This document shows positions 41,973-50,567 of a stretch of DNA of 64,000 nucleotides, one piece after another. The translations under genes were made by a program, and so were the position numbers. Numbering within the stretch: position 1 is the first letter of the stretch; every line of letters begins with the position of its first letter. Below the pieces are notes generated by a model, which saw nothing but the letters and a program-made list of their open reading frames with translations, was not told the DNA's origin and did no database searches. The stretch is from JADJNY01 sp046349615 (GTDB lineage: Bacteria > Planctomycetota > UBA1135 > GCA-002686595), in assembly GCA_046349615.1 (NCBI GenBank), contig JAXMBZ010000001.1, positions 248,001 through 312,000 on the forward strand. The letters run 5' to 3'.

Positions 41973-44240
41973 TCACCCTTCGTCGCCCGCCGCGCGCGGG
42001 CGCGGCTTCACCGCGAGGTAGGGGTTCGGCCACGGGAACTCGAAGTGACCGTACGTCGCCGCCGCGTGGCGCGTCAGGTACGGATCGAAGAGGTGCGGAC
42101 GCGCGAGCGCGCACAGGTCCGCGCGGCCCGCGGCGAGCACCGTGTTCACGTGGTCGGCGCCTTGGATCGCGCCGACGGCCATCACCGGGAGCTCGGCTTC
42201 GTACCGGATGCGCTCGGCGAACGGCACCTGGTACATGCGGCCGTAGTCGATGCGCGACTTCGGCGAGTTGCCGCCGGACGACACGTCGACGAGGTCGCAC
42301 CCGTGCGCCTTGAGCGCCTTCGCGAACTCGACGGAATCGGCGATGGTCTGCCCGCCGTCCGCGTCGAGCCAGTCGCTCGCGGAGATGCGCACGAAGAGCG
42401 GCTTCTCCTTCGGCCACACCGCGCGCACGGCGTCGAACGCGTCGAGCGGGAAGCGCATGCGCTTCGCGAGGCTCCCGCCGTACGCGTCCGTGCGTTGGTT
42501 CGCGAGCGGCGAGAGGAAGCTCGAGAGCAGGTAGCCGTGCGCCATGTGCAGCTCGAGCACGTCGAAGCCGGCCTCGTGCGCGAACTTCGCCGAGCGCACG
42601 AAATCCGCCGTGATCCGGTCGAAGTCGGCGCGCTCCATCGCCCTCGGCACGTGCCAGTCGGGCTTGAACGGTTGCGCACTGGGCCCGAGCGTCGGCCACG
42701 CGCGCGCGTCGCGCAGCGGCGCGTCGCCCTCCCACGGCACGCTGCACGACGCCTTGCGGCCGGCGTGTCCGATCTGGATCGCGATCTTCGCGCGCGAGTG
42801 CGCGTGCGCGAAGTCGACGATGCGCTTCCACGCGTCGCGCTGCGTCGTGTTCCAAAGCCCCGTGCAGCCCGGAGAGATGCGTCCGTCCGCCGCGACGCCG
42901 GTCGCCTCGGCGATCACGAGCCCCGCGCCGCCGATCGCGCGCGAGCCGAGGTGCACGACGTGCCAGTCGTTCGGCACGCCGTCGACGGCCGAGTACTGGC
43001 ACATGGGGGAGACGACGACGCGGTTCTCGAGCGTGCACCCGCGCAGCGTGAGCGGCGCGAACATCGGCGGCGGCAGCGTGCCGTCCTTGCCGCGCTTCAG
43101 CCCGTTCGCCTCGCCGTACCAGTCCGTGACCTTCTTGACGAGCTCGGGGTCGCGCTTCCCGAGGTTGTCGTACGTGATGCGCTTCGAGCGCGTCATCAGG
43201 TTGAACGTGAACTGGAGCGGGTGCTGCTTCTGGTAGCGGCGCGAGTTCTCGAACCACTCGAGCGACGTCTGCGCGGCCTTCTGCGTCTTGAGCACGTCGA
43301 GCTTGCGCGCGCTCTCGTACGCGGCGAGCACCTTGGGCACGTCCTTCGTCCCGTGCGTCTTGAACGCGTCGGCGAGCGCGATCGCGTCCTCCATCGCGAG
43401 CTTTGTCCCCGAGCCGATCGAGAAGTGCGCCGTGTGCACGGCGTCGCCCATGAGCACGATCTTGCCGTGGTGCCAGCGCTCGCACTTCACGGTGGGGAAC
43501 GCGCGCCAGATCGAGCGGTTCGTCAGGAGCTCGTGCCCGTCGAGGTGATCGGCGAAGAGCTTCTTGCAGTACGCGACGGTCTCGGCGTCGCTCGCCTTGT
43601 CGAGCCCGGCGCGCTTCCACGTGTCCTCGTGCGTCTCGACGATGAACGTCGAGAGGTTCGCCTCGAACGGGTACGCGTGGATCTGGAAGAGCCCGTGCTC
43701 GTTCTCGCGGAAGATGAAGGTGAACGCCTTCAGCGGTTTCGTCGTGCCGAGCCAGCAGAAGCGCGCGGTGCGCCAGTCGAGCGACGGCTGGAAGTGCTCG
43801 GCGTACTTCGCGCGCACGAAGCTGTTGATGCCGTCGGCGGCGAGGATCAGGTCCGCGTCGGCGACCTCCGCGTCGTCCTTCACGTCGTGCTGGAAGCGGA
43901 CGTCGACGCCGAGCTCCTTGCAGCGCGCGTGGAAGATCTGGAGCAGCTTCTTGCGCGACAGCCCGCAGAACCCGTGGCCCGTCGAGCGCACGCACGTGTC
44001 GCCGTAGAACGTCTCGATGTCGCTCCAGTAGGCGAAGTTCCTCCGGATCTCGGCGAAGCTCTCGGGGTCGGCCGCCTCGAAGTTGCCGAGCGTCTCGTCG
44101 GAGAAAACGACGCCCCAACCGAACGTGTCGTCGGGTTGGTTGCGCTCGTACACCGTGATGCGGGCGTCCGGGAACGCCTTCTTCATCAGGATCGAGAAGT
44201 ACAGGCCCGCCGGGCCTCCGCCGAGGGATGCGATGCGCAT
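41973..44240 (-). CDS. Bifunctional salicylyl-CoA 5-hydroxylase / old-yellow-enzyme oxidoreductase
   Basis: 755 residues from the ATG at 44238-44240. Residues 1-375 form an FAD monooxygenase: GGGPAGLYFSILMKKAFP, DLILAADGINSFVRAKY, GKIVLMGDAVHTAHFSIGSG. Residues about 380-755 form an old-yellow-enzyme/NADH:flavin reductase barrel: PLTLRGCTLENRVVVSPMC, IQIGHAGRKASC, LELHMAHGYLLSSFLSP, VGAIQGADHVNTVLAAGRAD. This fusion is annotated in other genomes as bifunctional salicylyl-CoA 5-hydroxylase/oxidoreductase, which acts in CoA-dependent aromatic breakdown or in aromatic biosynthesis. No further aromatic-degradation gene is beside it here, so the pathway is open. It is divergent from the AAA gene over a 161-bp gap. 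Confidence 0.88.
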   Translation of the reverse strand: MRIASLGGGPAGLYFSILMKKAFPDARITVYERNQPDDTFGWGVVFSDETLGNFEAADPESFAEIRRNFAYWSDIETFYGDTCVRSTGHGFCGLSRKKLLQIFHARCKELGVDVRFQHDVKDDAEVADADLILAADGINSFVRAKYAEHFQPSLDWRTARFCWLGTTKPLKAFTFIFRENEHGLFQIHAYPFEANLSTFIVETHEDTWKRAGLDKASDAETVAYCKKLFADHLDGHELLTNRSIWRAFPTVKCERWHHGKIVLMGDAVHTAHFSIGSGTKLAMEDAIALADAFKTHGTKDVPKVLAAYESARKLDVLKTQKAAQTSLEWFENSRRYQKQHPLQFTFNLMTRSKRITYDNLGKRDPELVKKVTDWYGEANGLKRGKDGTLPPPMFAPLTLRGCTLENRVVVSPMCQYSAVDGVPNDWHVVHLGSRAIGGAGLVIAEATGVAADGRISPGCTGLWNTTQRDAWKRIVDFAHAHSRAKIAIQIGHAGRKASCSVPWEGDAPLRDARAWPTLGPSAQPFKPDWHVPRAMERADFDRITADFVRSAKFAHEAGFDVLELHMAHGYLLSSFLSPLANQRTDAYGGSLAKRMRFPLDAFDAVRAVWPKEKPLFVRISASDWLDADGGQTIADSVEFAKALKAHGCDLVDVSSGGNSPKSRIDYGRMYQVPFAERIRYEAELPVMAVGAIQGADHVNTVLAAGRADLCALARPHLFDPYLTRHAAATYGHFEFPWPNPYLAVKPRPRAAGDEG

Positions 44241-44401
44241 GGGCGGAGAGTCTAGAGTCGCACCCTCCCGAGCGGAGAGGTCGAAGTTCGGATCCGAGCG
44301 GAAGGACGGAGCGCGCGCTCGATCCGCGGGCGCGGGGAGCGCATGCACGCGCCGGGCCCGCGGCTTCGACCTCTGCGAAGCGAGGTGCTACAGTTCCGAC
44401 G

Positions 44402-45295
44402 ATGAAGGTCGTGCTCTCGAACTTCCGGTGCTTCCGGCAGGCCACGCTCAACCTGACGCCGTTGACGGTGATCGTCGGGCCCAATGCGTCGGGGAAGAGC
44501 ACGATCGTCAGCGCGCTCGATCCAGCGCTCGGCATCGGCGAGCGTGATGTTTGGCAGCGCCGGAGCGGGACGAAGGCGGTCGTACGGCGTGAGAGGAGCG
44601 GCGCCGTGAGCGGCTTCGACTCGGCGTCCGGCTGGCTCGGTCAGGCGAGCTACCGGTTCCAGCGGTTGCACCTCGACATCGCGAGACTCCGGCAGCCGAA
44701 CGATGTCCAAGCGGCTTCCCTGCTCGACGTGAGCGGGGTGAATCTGACGAACGTGTTCGCGACCCTGCCGCGCAAGGTTCAGGCGCAACTGTCGGAGGAG
44801 TTCTGCCGCTACGTCCCCGTGTTCGCGGACGTGAATGCGCGACCAGGGAACACCGGTCAACACCGACTCGTCTTCCAAGACCGTTGGAATTCCGACGTGT
44901 GGTACGAGCCGGGCGAAGTGTCCGACGGCTCGCTGCTGACGCTCGCCATCCTCACGCTCCAGTATCAGCAGCCAGGGGTCGACGTCATCGCTCTCGAGGA
45001 ACTCGAGCGCGGCCTGCATCCCTATCTCGTCGGTGAACTCGTGAGCCTGCTCCGGCGGCTGGCGCGGGGTGAATTGGGTCGGGGTCCGATGCATGTCGTG
45101 CTCACGACCCACTCCGCCTCGCTGCTCGAATTCGCCTCGCCCGAGGAAGTACGCCTGCTCTGTCGCCAGGACGACGGCTCCGTCGACATCCGCGAGGTGC
45201 CCTCCGGTACCGAAGAGTGGCGTCAGACGTTCGAAGAGTACGGTCGCTCGTTCGGCTCGGTGTGGTTGTCCGGCGGCCTCGGCGGAGTTCCGTGA
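44402..45295 (+). CDS. AAA/ABC-type ATPase of putative two-gene defence module
   Basis: 297 residues. Walker A at 26-34 (GPNASGKST); ABC-like signature VSDGSLLTLAIL near 173; Walker B with paired Glu E199-E200 (VIALEELERGLHP); switch His in TTHSASLLEF. This is the SMC/RecF-like AAA_21 type also seen in OLD, RloA, AbiLi and AriA ATPases. The next gene, 9 bp away, is a DUF4276 Toprim-like protein. ATPase plus Toprim pairs are known antiphage systems (AbiL/RloAB, PARIS, OLD). I infer a similar role here because no other partner is adjacent. An SMC-like repair function is an alternative. Confidence 0.88.
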   Translation: MKVVLSNFRCFRQATLNLTPLTVIVGPNASGKSTIVSALDPALGIGERDVWQRRSGTKAVVRRERSGAVSGFDSASGWLGQASYRFQRLHLDIARLRQPNDVQAASLLDVSGVNLTNVFATLPRKVQAQLSEEFCRYVPVFADVNARPGNTGQHRLVFQDRWNSDVWYEPGEVSDGSLLTLAILTLQYQQPGVDVIALEELERGLHPYLVGELVSLLRRLARGELGRGPMHVVLTTHSASLLEFASPEEVRLLCRQDDGSVDIREVPSGTEEWRQTFEEYGRSFGSVWLSGGLGGVP

Positions 45296-45304
45296 GGCCG
45301 CTCC

Positions 45305-45967
45305 ATGCTGCGCTTCGTGCTCTACGCCGAGGGAGCCGGTGAGCTCGGCTCCACGCCGGGTTACCCACTCGCTCCGGGCAAGCCTCTGTCTCCGGAGCTC
45401 GAGGGTCCGGCTCACGTCCTCGTGCGACGGTGTTGCGTGGAGTTGCTGGGACTGGATGAGCATGCCGTTCGATTCGAGGCTCCACTCCGCCACGAAGCAC
45501 GCGAGGTGCGGGGCGGCGACCTGCGCAACACGAAGGTGCTGAGACGCATCCTCCGCTGGGCCGATCCGCGACTTCGTCCCGACGTGGCCATCGTGCTCGT
45601 CGATCAGGACGGCGACGTGGATCGTCGCTCCATGCTCTCGGCGTGCATCGCGAATCCGCCTCAGGTGATCCCCGTCGTGCTCGGAATCGCCGTCGAGGAG
45701 TTCGAAGCGTGGCTCATCGCGGATCACGCCGCCGTCAATCGGGTGCTCGAACTCCAGGAGGATCCGTGGCCGAAGACGGAGACCATGCGACCGCGGCATG
45801 CGAAGGAGTTGCTCGGCCGCCTCGTGGAAGGCTCGGAACATGGCGCATCGACACCCGATCTGCGCCTGGAGCTCGTGAGGGCGATGGATCTGAGCCGCGC
45901 GCGCGAATCGTCGCGCTCCTTCGATCGATTCCTCACGGACTTGAAGCAGGCGGTCGTGCGACCTTGA
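45305..45967 (+). CDS. DUF4276 (Toprim-like/RloB-related) effector protein
   Basis: 220 residues. Toprim-like landmarks: E9 in VLYAEGAGELGS, the acidic triad D100-x-D102-x-D104 (VLVDQDGDVDRRS), and GIAVEEFEAWLIADHAAV, the box typical of DUF4276 and RloB-like proteins. A C-terminal KELLGRLVEG and DLSRARESSRSFDRFL follow. Toprim domains cut or process nucleic acid using Mg2+. In RloAB/AbiL-type pairs the Toprim/RloB protein is the effector and the ATPase the controller. It is followed 17 bp later by an xdhC gene on the same strand, which is probably unrelated in function. Confidence 0.85.
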   Translation: MLRFVLYAEGAGELGSTPGYPLAPGKPLSPELEGPAHVLVRRCCVELLGLDEHAVRFEAPLRHEAREVRGGDLRNTKVLRRILRWADPRLRPDVAIVLVDQDGDVDRRSMLSACIANPPQVIPVVLGIAVEEFEAWLIADHAAVNRVLELQEDPWPKTETMRPRHAKELLGRLVEGSEHGASTPDLRLELVRAMDLSRARESSRSFDRFLTDLKQAVVRP

Positions 45968-45984
45968 CGATCGAGGAAACGACC

Positions 45985-46779
45985 ATGGAGCACCCCCAAG
46001 CCTGGATCGAGACGCTCTCCGCGCTGCGCGCCGAGGGCAAGCCGTGCGCGCTCGTCGTCGTGACGGGCGTCAAGGGCTCCGGGCCGCGCGAGAGCGGCGC
46101 GCGCATGATCGTGTCGGGCGGCGAGCTCGCATGGGGCACGATCGGCGGCGGAAAGCTCGAACTCACCGCGCTGCAGCACGCGACCGAGCTCCTCGCGAGC
46201 GGCCGCGCTTCGACCGAGACCGTCGCGTACCCGCTGAGCGAAAAGGTCGGGCAGTGCTGCGGCGGCGAGGTGACGCTCTTCTACGAGACGTTCCCGTGGA
46301 AGCGCCGCACGATCGCCGTCTTCGGCGCGGGGCACGTCGCGCAGGCGCTCGCGGGGCTCCACGCGTACCTGCAGACCGACCTCGTGCTGATCGACTCGCG
46401 CGACGAGGACGAGATCCGGCCCGAGCTCCCCTCGAAGCGCTCGTGGCGTCTCGTGTGCGTCGACCACCCGGAGGAGGAGCTCGATGCGCTCGACGACGAC
46501 GCGCTCGTCGTGATCATGACGCACGACCACGCGCTCGACCTCGAGATCGTCGCGAAGGCCGTGAAGCGCGACTTCGCCTACGTCGGGCTGATCGGATCGG
46601 AGCGCAAGTGGGAGCGCTTCCAGAAGCGGCTCGCGCAGCGCGGCTTCACGCCGGCGGAGATCGCGAAGGTCACGTGCCCGATCGGCGTGTCGAAGCACTC
46701 GAAGGAACCGACCGCGATCGCGATCTCGACCGCGGCGGAGTTGCTCGACGTGCTCGCGCGCACCGGGACGCCGCGCTGA
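45985..46779 (+). CDS. XdhC-family molybdenum-cofactor chaperone
   Basis: 264 residues from the ATG at 45985 with a GAGGAA site 7 nt upstream. N-terminal XdhC domain: GSGPRESGARMIV, GTIGGGKLELTALQHA, KVGQCCGGEVTLFYETF. The Rossmann part follows: IAVFGAGHVAQALAGLHAYL, LVVIMTHDHALDLEIVAK, FAYVGLIGSERKWERFQ. XdhC proteins bind sulfurated molybdenum cofactor and hand it to xanthine dehydrogenase-type enzymes. No molybdoenzyme gene is in this window. It lies at the end of a rightward set after the AAA/Toprim pair and meets the DUF1801 gene head-on after 13 bp. Confidence 0.93.
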   Translation: MEHPQAWIETLSALRAEGKPCALVVVTGVKGSGPRESGARMIVSGGELAWGTIGGGKLELTALQHATELLASGRASTETVAYPLSEKVGQCCGGEVTLFYETFPWKRRTIAVFGAGHVAQALAGLHAYLQTDLVLIDSRDEDEIRPELPSKRSWRLVCVDHPEEELDALDDDALVVIMTHDHALDLEIVAKAVKRDFAYVGLIGSERKWERFQKRLAQRGFTPAEIAKVTCPIGVSKHSKEPTAIAISTAAELLDVLARTGTPR

Positions 46780-46792
46780 GTCGAAGCGCGCG

Positions 46793-47404
46793 TCAGCGCT
46801 TCGCCGCGACCTTCTTGGCGGCCGGCTTCTTGGCGGACTTCTTCGCCGCTCCGGCCTTGGTCGCGGACTTCGCGGCCGACTTCGCTGCGCGCTCCGCCTT
46901 CTTGCGCGCCGTCTCCGCCGTGATCTCGGCGCGGCTCTTCGGGGTCCGGCTCGCGAGCACGGCCGAATACACCGCGACGTATTTCTTCGCCGGCATCCTC
47001 CGGATCGCCTCCGCGAGCACGTCCAGCGCGAGGTCGTCGAGCTTCTTGAACCGGATGCAGGCCTTGCCCATGTCGAGCTTCTTGCCCGACTTCTTCCACG
47101 CGTCCTGGAACCAGCGCGTGAGCTCGCTCGCTCCGTCGCCGACGTACAGGCCCATCAAGTAGAGCGACATGTGCGACTTCTGCGACGCGAGCCCGCCGAA
47201 CGGCAGCGGCTGCTTGGGATCGCAGTGGTAGCCCGCGGGGAACGTCGAGTGCGGGACGTAGTAGCCGATCATCCCGTACTGCATGCCCTCCTCGTAGCCG
47301 TCGAGGTTGGCGAGGATCACCTTGCGCACGGCCTCGAGCGCGGCGCGGCGATCGGCGGGGAGGGAGGCGAGGTACTCGTTGACGGTGGCGGCCTTGCTCT
47401 GCAT
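46793..47404 (-). CDS. DUF1801 protein with H1-like Lys/Ala tail
   Basis: 203 residues from the ATG at 47402-47404 (AAGGAG site 7 nt upstream; an in-phase start 22 codons earlier has no site). Residues 1-140 match the YdhG/DUF1801 group: TVNEYLASLPADRRAALEA, VPHSTFPAGYHCDPKQPL, MSLYLMGLYVGDG, KKLDMGKACIRFKKLDDL. The function of that fold is not established. The last 55 residues are Lys/Ala repeats (KKSAKKPAAKKVAAKR) very like histone H1 or mycobacterial HupB tails and could bind DNA non-specifically. It is convergent with xdhC. Confidence 0.82.
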   Translation of the reverse strand: MQSKAATVNEYLASLPADRRAALEAVRKVILANLDGYEEGMQYGMIGYYVPHSTFPAGYHCDPKQPLPFGGLASQKSHMSLYLMGLYVGDGASELTRWFQDAWKKSGKKLDMGKACIRFKKLDDLALDVLAEAIRRMPAKKYVAVYSAVLASRTPKSRAEITAETARKKAERAAKSAAKSATKAGAAKKSAKKPAAKKVAAKR

Positions 47405-47474
47405 GTCGATGCTCCTTCTCTCGTCGGGTTCGCCATGCTCGCCGCGCGTGCGGGAGGGCGCAAGCGGCATCCGC

Positions 47475-48701
47475 TCACGCCGGCGCGACGGCGAGGTCCT
47501 TGCGCGCTCGACCGACGAGCGCGCGCTTGTAGATGAGGTAGGACGAGAGGCACATCAACGGGATCACGAGCGCGCCGATCACCGGGATCGGCTGCAGCGC
47601 GACGAGGATCCAGCGGATGAAGAAGAGCAGCACCTTCGAGACGCACCCGCGCACCGGCGGGACGTAACCGCGCAGACCGCTGATCAACGTCAGTCGGTAG
47701 TAGAGAACGCCCGGGACGACGCCGACGATCGGGATCGCGCTCAAGACGAACGAGATCACGAGCGTCTTCGGCAGGCGCGACGCGAGCGCGTCGAGGTAGC
47801 TCTGGAACTGCGCCTCGCTCGCGAACGTGACCGTCTTGCAGGTCTCGCACGGCTGTTGGACGAGGCGGCGCTTCAAGCGCGACGCGCACACGGGGCAGCG
47901 CTTGCGGCCGATCAAATCGAAGCGTTGGCGCGCGCGGTCCTCGCACACGCTCGACTTCGGCGTGCCGAAGACCCCGACGGCGCGCGGCTCCGCGACCTCG
48001 GTCTTGCAGACGTGGCACTGCGTCGCGTGGGGGAGGATCGGCGTCGCGCACTTCGCGCACGGGACCTTCGAGGCCTCCTCGCGCTTCTCCTTCCAACGCT
48101 TCGCGAGGAAGAGGCCGAGTGCCGTCAACGCCGACAGGACGATCGCCGCGATCGGGAAGAGCACGATGAAGAAGAGCCCCGAGACGGTCCACGTGCTCTC
48201 GACCCAGTTCAACACCGTCTGCAGCCCGATGTCGTCGCCGTCGTCGACCTCGTGCACGATCCAGAGCGCTCCACGCCGGAGGAACGCGACGAAGAACGTT
48301 CCGACGGCGCACACGACCGACCACACGCTCTCGACGCCGAAGCCGTGGCGCTGGATGTCCTTGATCGTCTGCGCCGTCTCGCCGTCGATCAGCGCGTACG
48401 AGACGAGCAGCGACACGCCCGCCTTGACCCAGCCGTCGAGGTCCTCCATGACCGCGCGCACGTCGGGGTTCTTCGACGCGAGGGCCTCGCCGACGGACAG
48501 CGCGACGAGGACGAGCAGCGTCGTCCAGCTCCGAAACCACTCGGGCGAGTGGGCGAGCGCCTGGATGACCTTGCTGTCGGCGAGGTAGGGGATGTGGTCG
48601 CCGAACTTGGCGAGGACCGCGGTGAGGAACGCCGCGAGGAACGGCCGCGCCGCGAACATCGGCACGCTCGCGAGCGAGTAGAGGAAGGAGTGGAGAGACA
48701 T
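47475..48701 (-). CDS. Polytopic membrane protein with two zinc-ribbon clusters, DUF4126-like
   Basis: 408 residues. The N-terminal half has membrane helices and a GLxAAxxPxLA-like opening (SLASVPMFAARPFLAAFL, YLADSKVIQAL) that resembles DUF4126 proteins; that assignment is tentative. In the middle, after a membrane helix and a basic stretch (KRWKEKREEA), come two four-Cys clusters, CAKCATPILPHATQCHVC and CPVCASRLKRRLVQQPCETC, both like rubredoxin-type zinc ribbons. Two or three more helices follow (LVISFVLSAIPIVGVVPGVL, WILVALQPIPVIGALVIPLM). Probable role is a membrane scaffold that binds a partner through the zinc ribbons. No neighbour hints at the pathway. Confidence 0.7.
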   Translation of the reverse strand: MSLHSFLYSLASVPMFAARPFLAAFLTAVLAKFGDHIPYLADSKVIQALAHSPEWFRSWTTLLVLVALSVGEALASKNPDVRAVMEDLDGWVKAGVSLLVSYALIDGETAQTIKDIQRHGFGVESVWSVVCAVGTFFVAFLRRGALWIVHEVDDGDDIGLQTVLNWVESTWTVSGLFFIVLFPIAAIVLSALTALGLFLAKRWKEKREEASKVPCAKCATPILPHATQCHVCKTEVAEPRAVGVFGTPKSSVCEDRARQRFDLIGRKRCPVCASRLKRRLVQQPCETCKTVTFASEAQFQSYLDALASRLPKTLVISFVLSAIPIVGVVPGVLYYRLTLISGLRGYVPPVRGCVSKVLLFFIRWILVALQPIPVIGALVIPLMCLSSYLIYKRALVGRARKDLAVAPA

Positions 48702-48739
48702 CGGCGCGCGGAGTGTAGCTCCCCGACGCGCGAGGACCG

Positions 48740-49471
48740 TCAGCCCCCGTCGGCCCACTTCGCTTCGTAGAGGGCGCTCGCCGCGTCGATCGGCTCCGCT
48801 GCGATCTGGAGGTCCGGCGTCGGCGTCCGCTCGCGGATGCGCGTCGTGATGTCGAGGCCCCGCGCGCCCTTCGGCCCGGCCCGGAACCCGTGGATGGAGT
48901 CGCGCTCGAGGCTCACGAGGTTGATGCCGCCTGGACGGAGGAACGCTTCGCAGGTCCTGCGCACGCGGAACGGTCCGCGGGCCCCGCCGTCGCGATCGCC
49001 GACGATCTCGTGGTTGCGGATGCGCACGTCGCCGTCGAGGAGGAGCGTCACGACGTTTCCGTACGCGTGGACGTGGTCGCGGATCTCCGCACCCGGCGCG
49101 AGCCGCCAGTGGAGGACGGTGAACGTCTCGCCGCCGGGGTTGAACCCGATCTCGTGCCCCGGCGTCGACTGGGCCTTCATCTCGGGCACGGGCACGTCGG
49201 AGAGCCGCACGGCGAGCGCGGCGAGCGCATGGAGGTAGCGATCCTGCCCCAGTGCGCTGCCGTCCTTCACGAGGCGCTTCGCGAGCGCGTTGCCCAGCTC
49301 GAGGAACTGCGCGAGCTCGAGCGGCGTGGCGAGTTCGTCCTCCGCGCCGCGGCCGAGCGTGATCGGCGGTGCGCGCCGCGCGCTCGTCAACCAGGCGAGA
49401 GCGCCCGCGCCGGCGAGGAGCAGCGCGCTGCGACGTGCGACGGGTGCGATGGAAGGCACTGTGTTCGACAT
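48740..49471 (-). CDS. Cupin-fold protein with Tat-like signal
   Basis: 243 residues from the ATG at 49469-49471. The N-terminus VARRSALLLAGAGALAWL has two Arg before a hydrophobic stretch, Tat-like. The core is a cysteine-dioxygenase-like or general cupin: EIRDHVHAYGNVVTLLLDG holds a metal-type HxH, and GINLVSLERDSIHGFRAG the later His. The N-terminal helical part (ATPLELAQFLELGNALAKRL) resembles that of cysteine dioxygenase-like proteins. A metal-dependent oxygenase or a binding protein in the periplasm is plausible. It is divergent from the DODA-type gene over 180 bp and both carry export-like signals. Confidence 0.7.
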   Translation of the reverse strand: MSNTVPSIAPVARRSALLLAGAGALAWLTSARRAPPITLGRGAEDELATPLELAQFLELGNALAKRLVKDGSALGQDRYLHALAALAVRLSDVPVPEMKAQSTPGHEIGFNPGGETFTVLHWRLAPGAEIRDHVHAYGNVVTLLLDGDVRIRNHEIVGDRDGGARGPFRVRRTCEAFLRPGGINLVSLERDSIHGFRAGPKGARGLDITTRIRERTPTPDLQIAAEPIDAASALYEAKWADGG

Positions 49472-49651
49472 GGGGTTCCTCGGTCCGCTCGTTCGGCGGC
49501 GCGCGGGAAGGCGCGCCGAGGGCCTCGAGGCGTCGAGCCAAGGCTTCGGGCACGTCCATTCGGGATCTTCGTTGCGGGGCGCGCGTCGATCGACCGCGTC
49601 CTCGCGCGGCGGTGAGCGTCGCGAGCCCCGCGCTACACTCGGAGGCTCGGC

Positions 49652-50545
49652 ATGGAAGGGCGCGAAGCGCAACCCTGGAGCCGGCGCGAAGCGTTGATCG
49701 CGCTCACCGCGCTCGCATGCTCGCGTCCGCGCGCGAAGGAGGACGAACCCGTGACGACGAAGCCTGCGGCGAAGCTCCTACCGACCGTATTCGTGTCGCA
49801 TGGAGCGCCGAGCCTGCTCCTCGAGGACGCGCCCGCGCGCACGTTCCTCGCCGGGCTCGGCGCGGAGTTCCCGAAGCCGCGTGCGATCCTGTGCGTGTCC
49901 GCGCACTGGACCACGCGCGCGCCGCGCGTCGACGTGTCGACGTCGCCGGAGACGATCCACGACTTCGGCGGCTTCCCCGACGAGCTCTACGCGAGGCGCT
50001 ATCCCGCGCCGGGTTCACCCGAGCTCGCGCGCGACGTGGTGAAGCGGCTCGCGTCGGCGGGCGTGTCCGCGGAGACGAGCGAGCGCGGGCTCGACCACGG
50101 TGCGTGGGTGCCGCTCGAGCTCGCGTATCCCGCGGCGGACGTCCCCGTCGTGCAGCTCGCGCTCCAGCCGCATCTCGGCGCCGCGCACCACGTGGCGCTC
50201 GGGCGCGCGCTCGAGGGTCTGCGCAAGGAGGGCGTGCTCGTGCTCGGCAGCGGCGGCGCGACGCACAACCTCGGCGCGCTCGGAGCGGGCGATCGCCCGC
50301 CGGCGTGGGCGCGCGCGTTCGACGACTGGCTCGTCGAGTGCGTCGAGCGCGGCGACGAGCGCGAACTCACGCTCTATCGCACGCTCGCGCCGGAAGCGGC
50401 ACGCAACCATCCGACGGAGGAGCACCTTCTCCCGCTCCACGTCGCGTTCGGCGCCGCGGGCGCCGGCGCTCGAGGCCGGGCGATGCACCGCAGCTTCACG
50501 TGGAGCTCGCTGTCGATGACGGCGTTCCGCTTCGACGGCGCGTGA
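49652..50545 (+). CDS. LigB/DODA-family extradiol dioxygenase with export signal
   Basis: 297 residues. Metal ligands fit the family: VFVSHGAPSLLLEDAP, ILCVSAHWTTRAP, GLDHGAWVPLELAYP and the later HNLGALGAG and PTEEHLLPLHVAFGAAG. LigB/DODA enzymes cleave catechol rings such as L-DOPA. Unusually, the protein begins with a Tat- or lipoprotein-like signal: SRREALIALTALAC has a twin Arg and a possible lipobox, which is rare for this mostly cytosolic family. The adjacent divergent gene codes for a Tat-like cupin; both may handle aromatic or redox substrates in the periplasm. Confidence 0.85.
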   Translation: MEGREAQPWSRREALIALTALACSRPRAKEDEPVTTKPAAKLLPTVFVSHGAPSLLLEDAPARTFLAGLGAEFPKPRAILCVSAHWTTRAPRVDVSTSPETIHDFGGFPDELYARRYPAPGSPELARDVVKRLASAGVSAETSERGLDHGAWVPLELAYPAADVPVVQLALQPHLGAAHHVALGRALEGLRKEGVLVLGSGGATHNLGALGAGDRPPAWARAFDDWLVECVERGDERELTLYRTLAPEAARNHPTEEHLLPLHVAFGAAGAGARGRAMHRSFTWSSLSMTAFRFDGA

Positions 50546-50567
50546 ACGTCGAGCGGAGCGCGGCGAT

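Noticed and set aside
44402..45967. Calling the AAA/DUF4276 pair PARIS outright
   Set aside because: PARIS AriB carries a DUF4435-type Toprim, while this partner reads as DUF4276/RloB-like. Only the general ATPase plus Toprim logic is shared, so I left the system unnamed.
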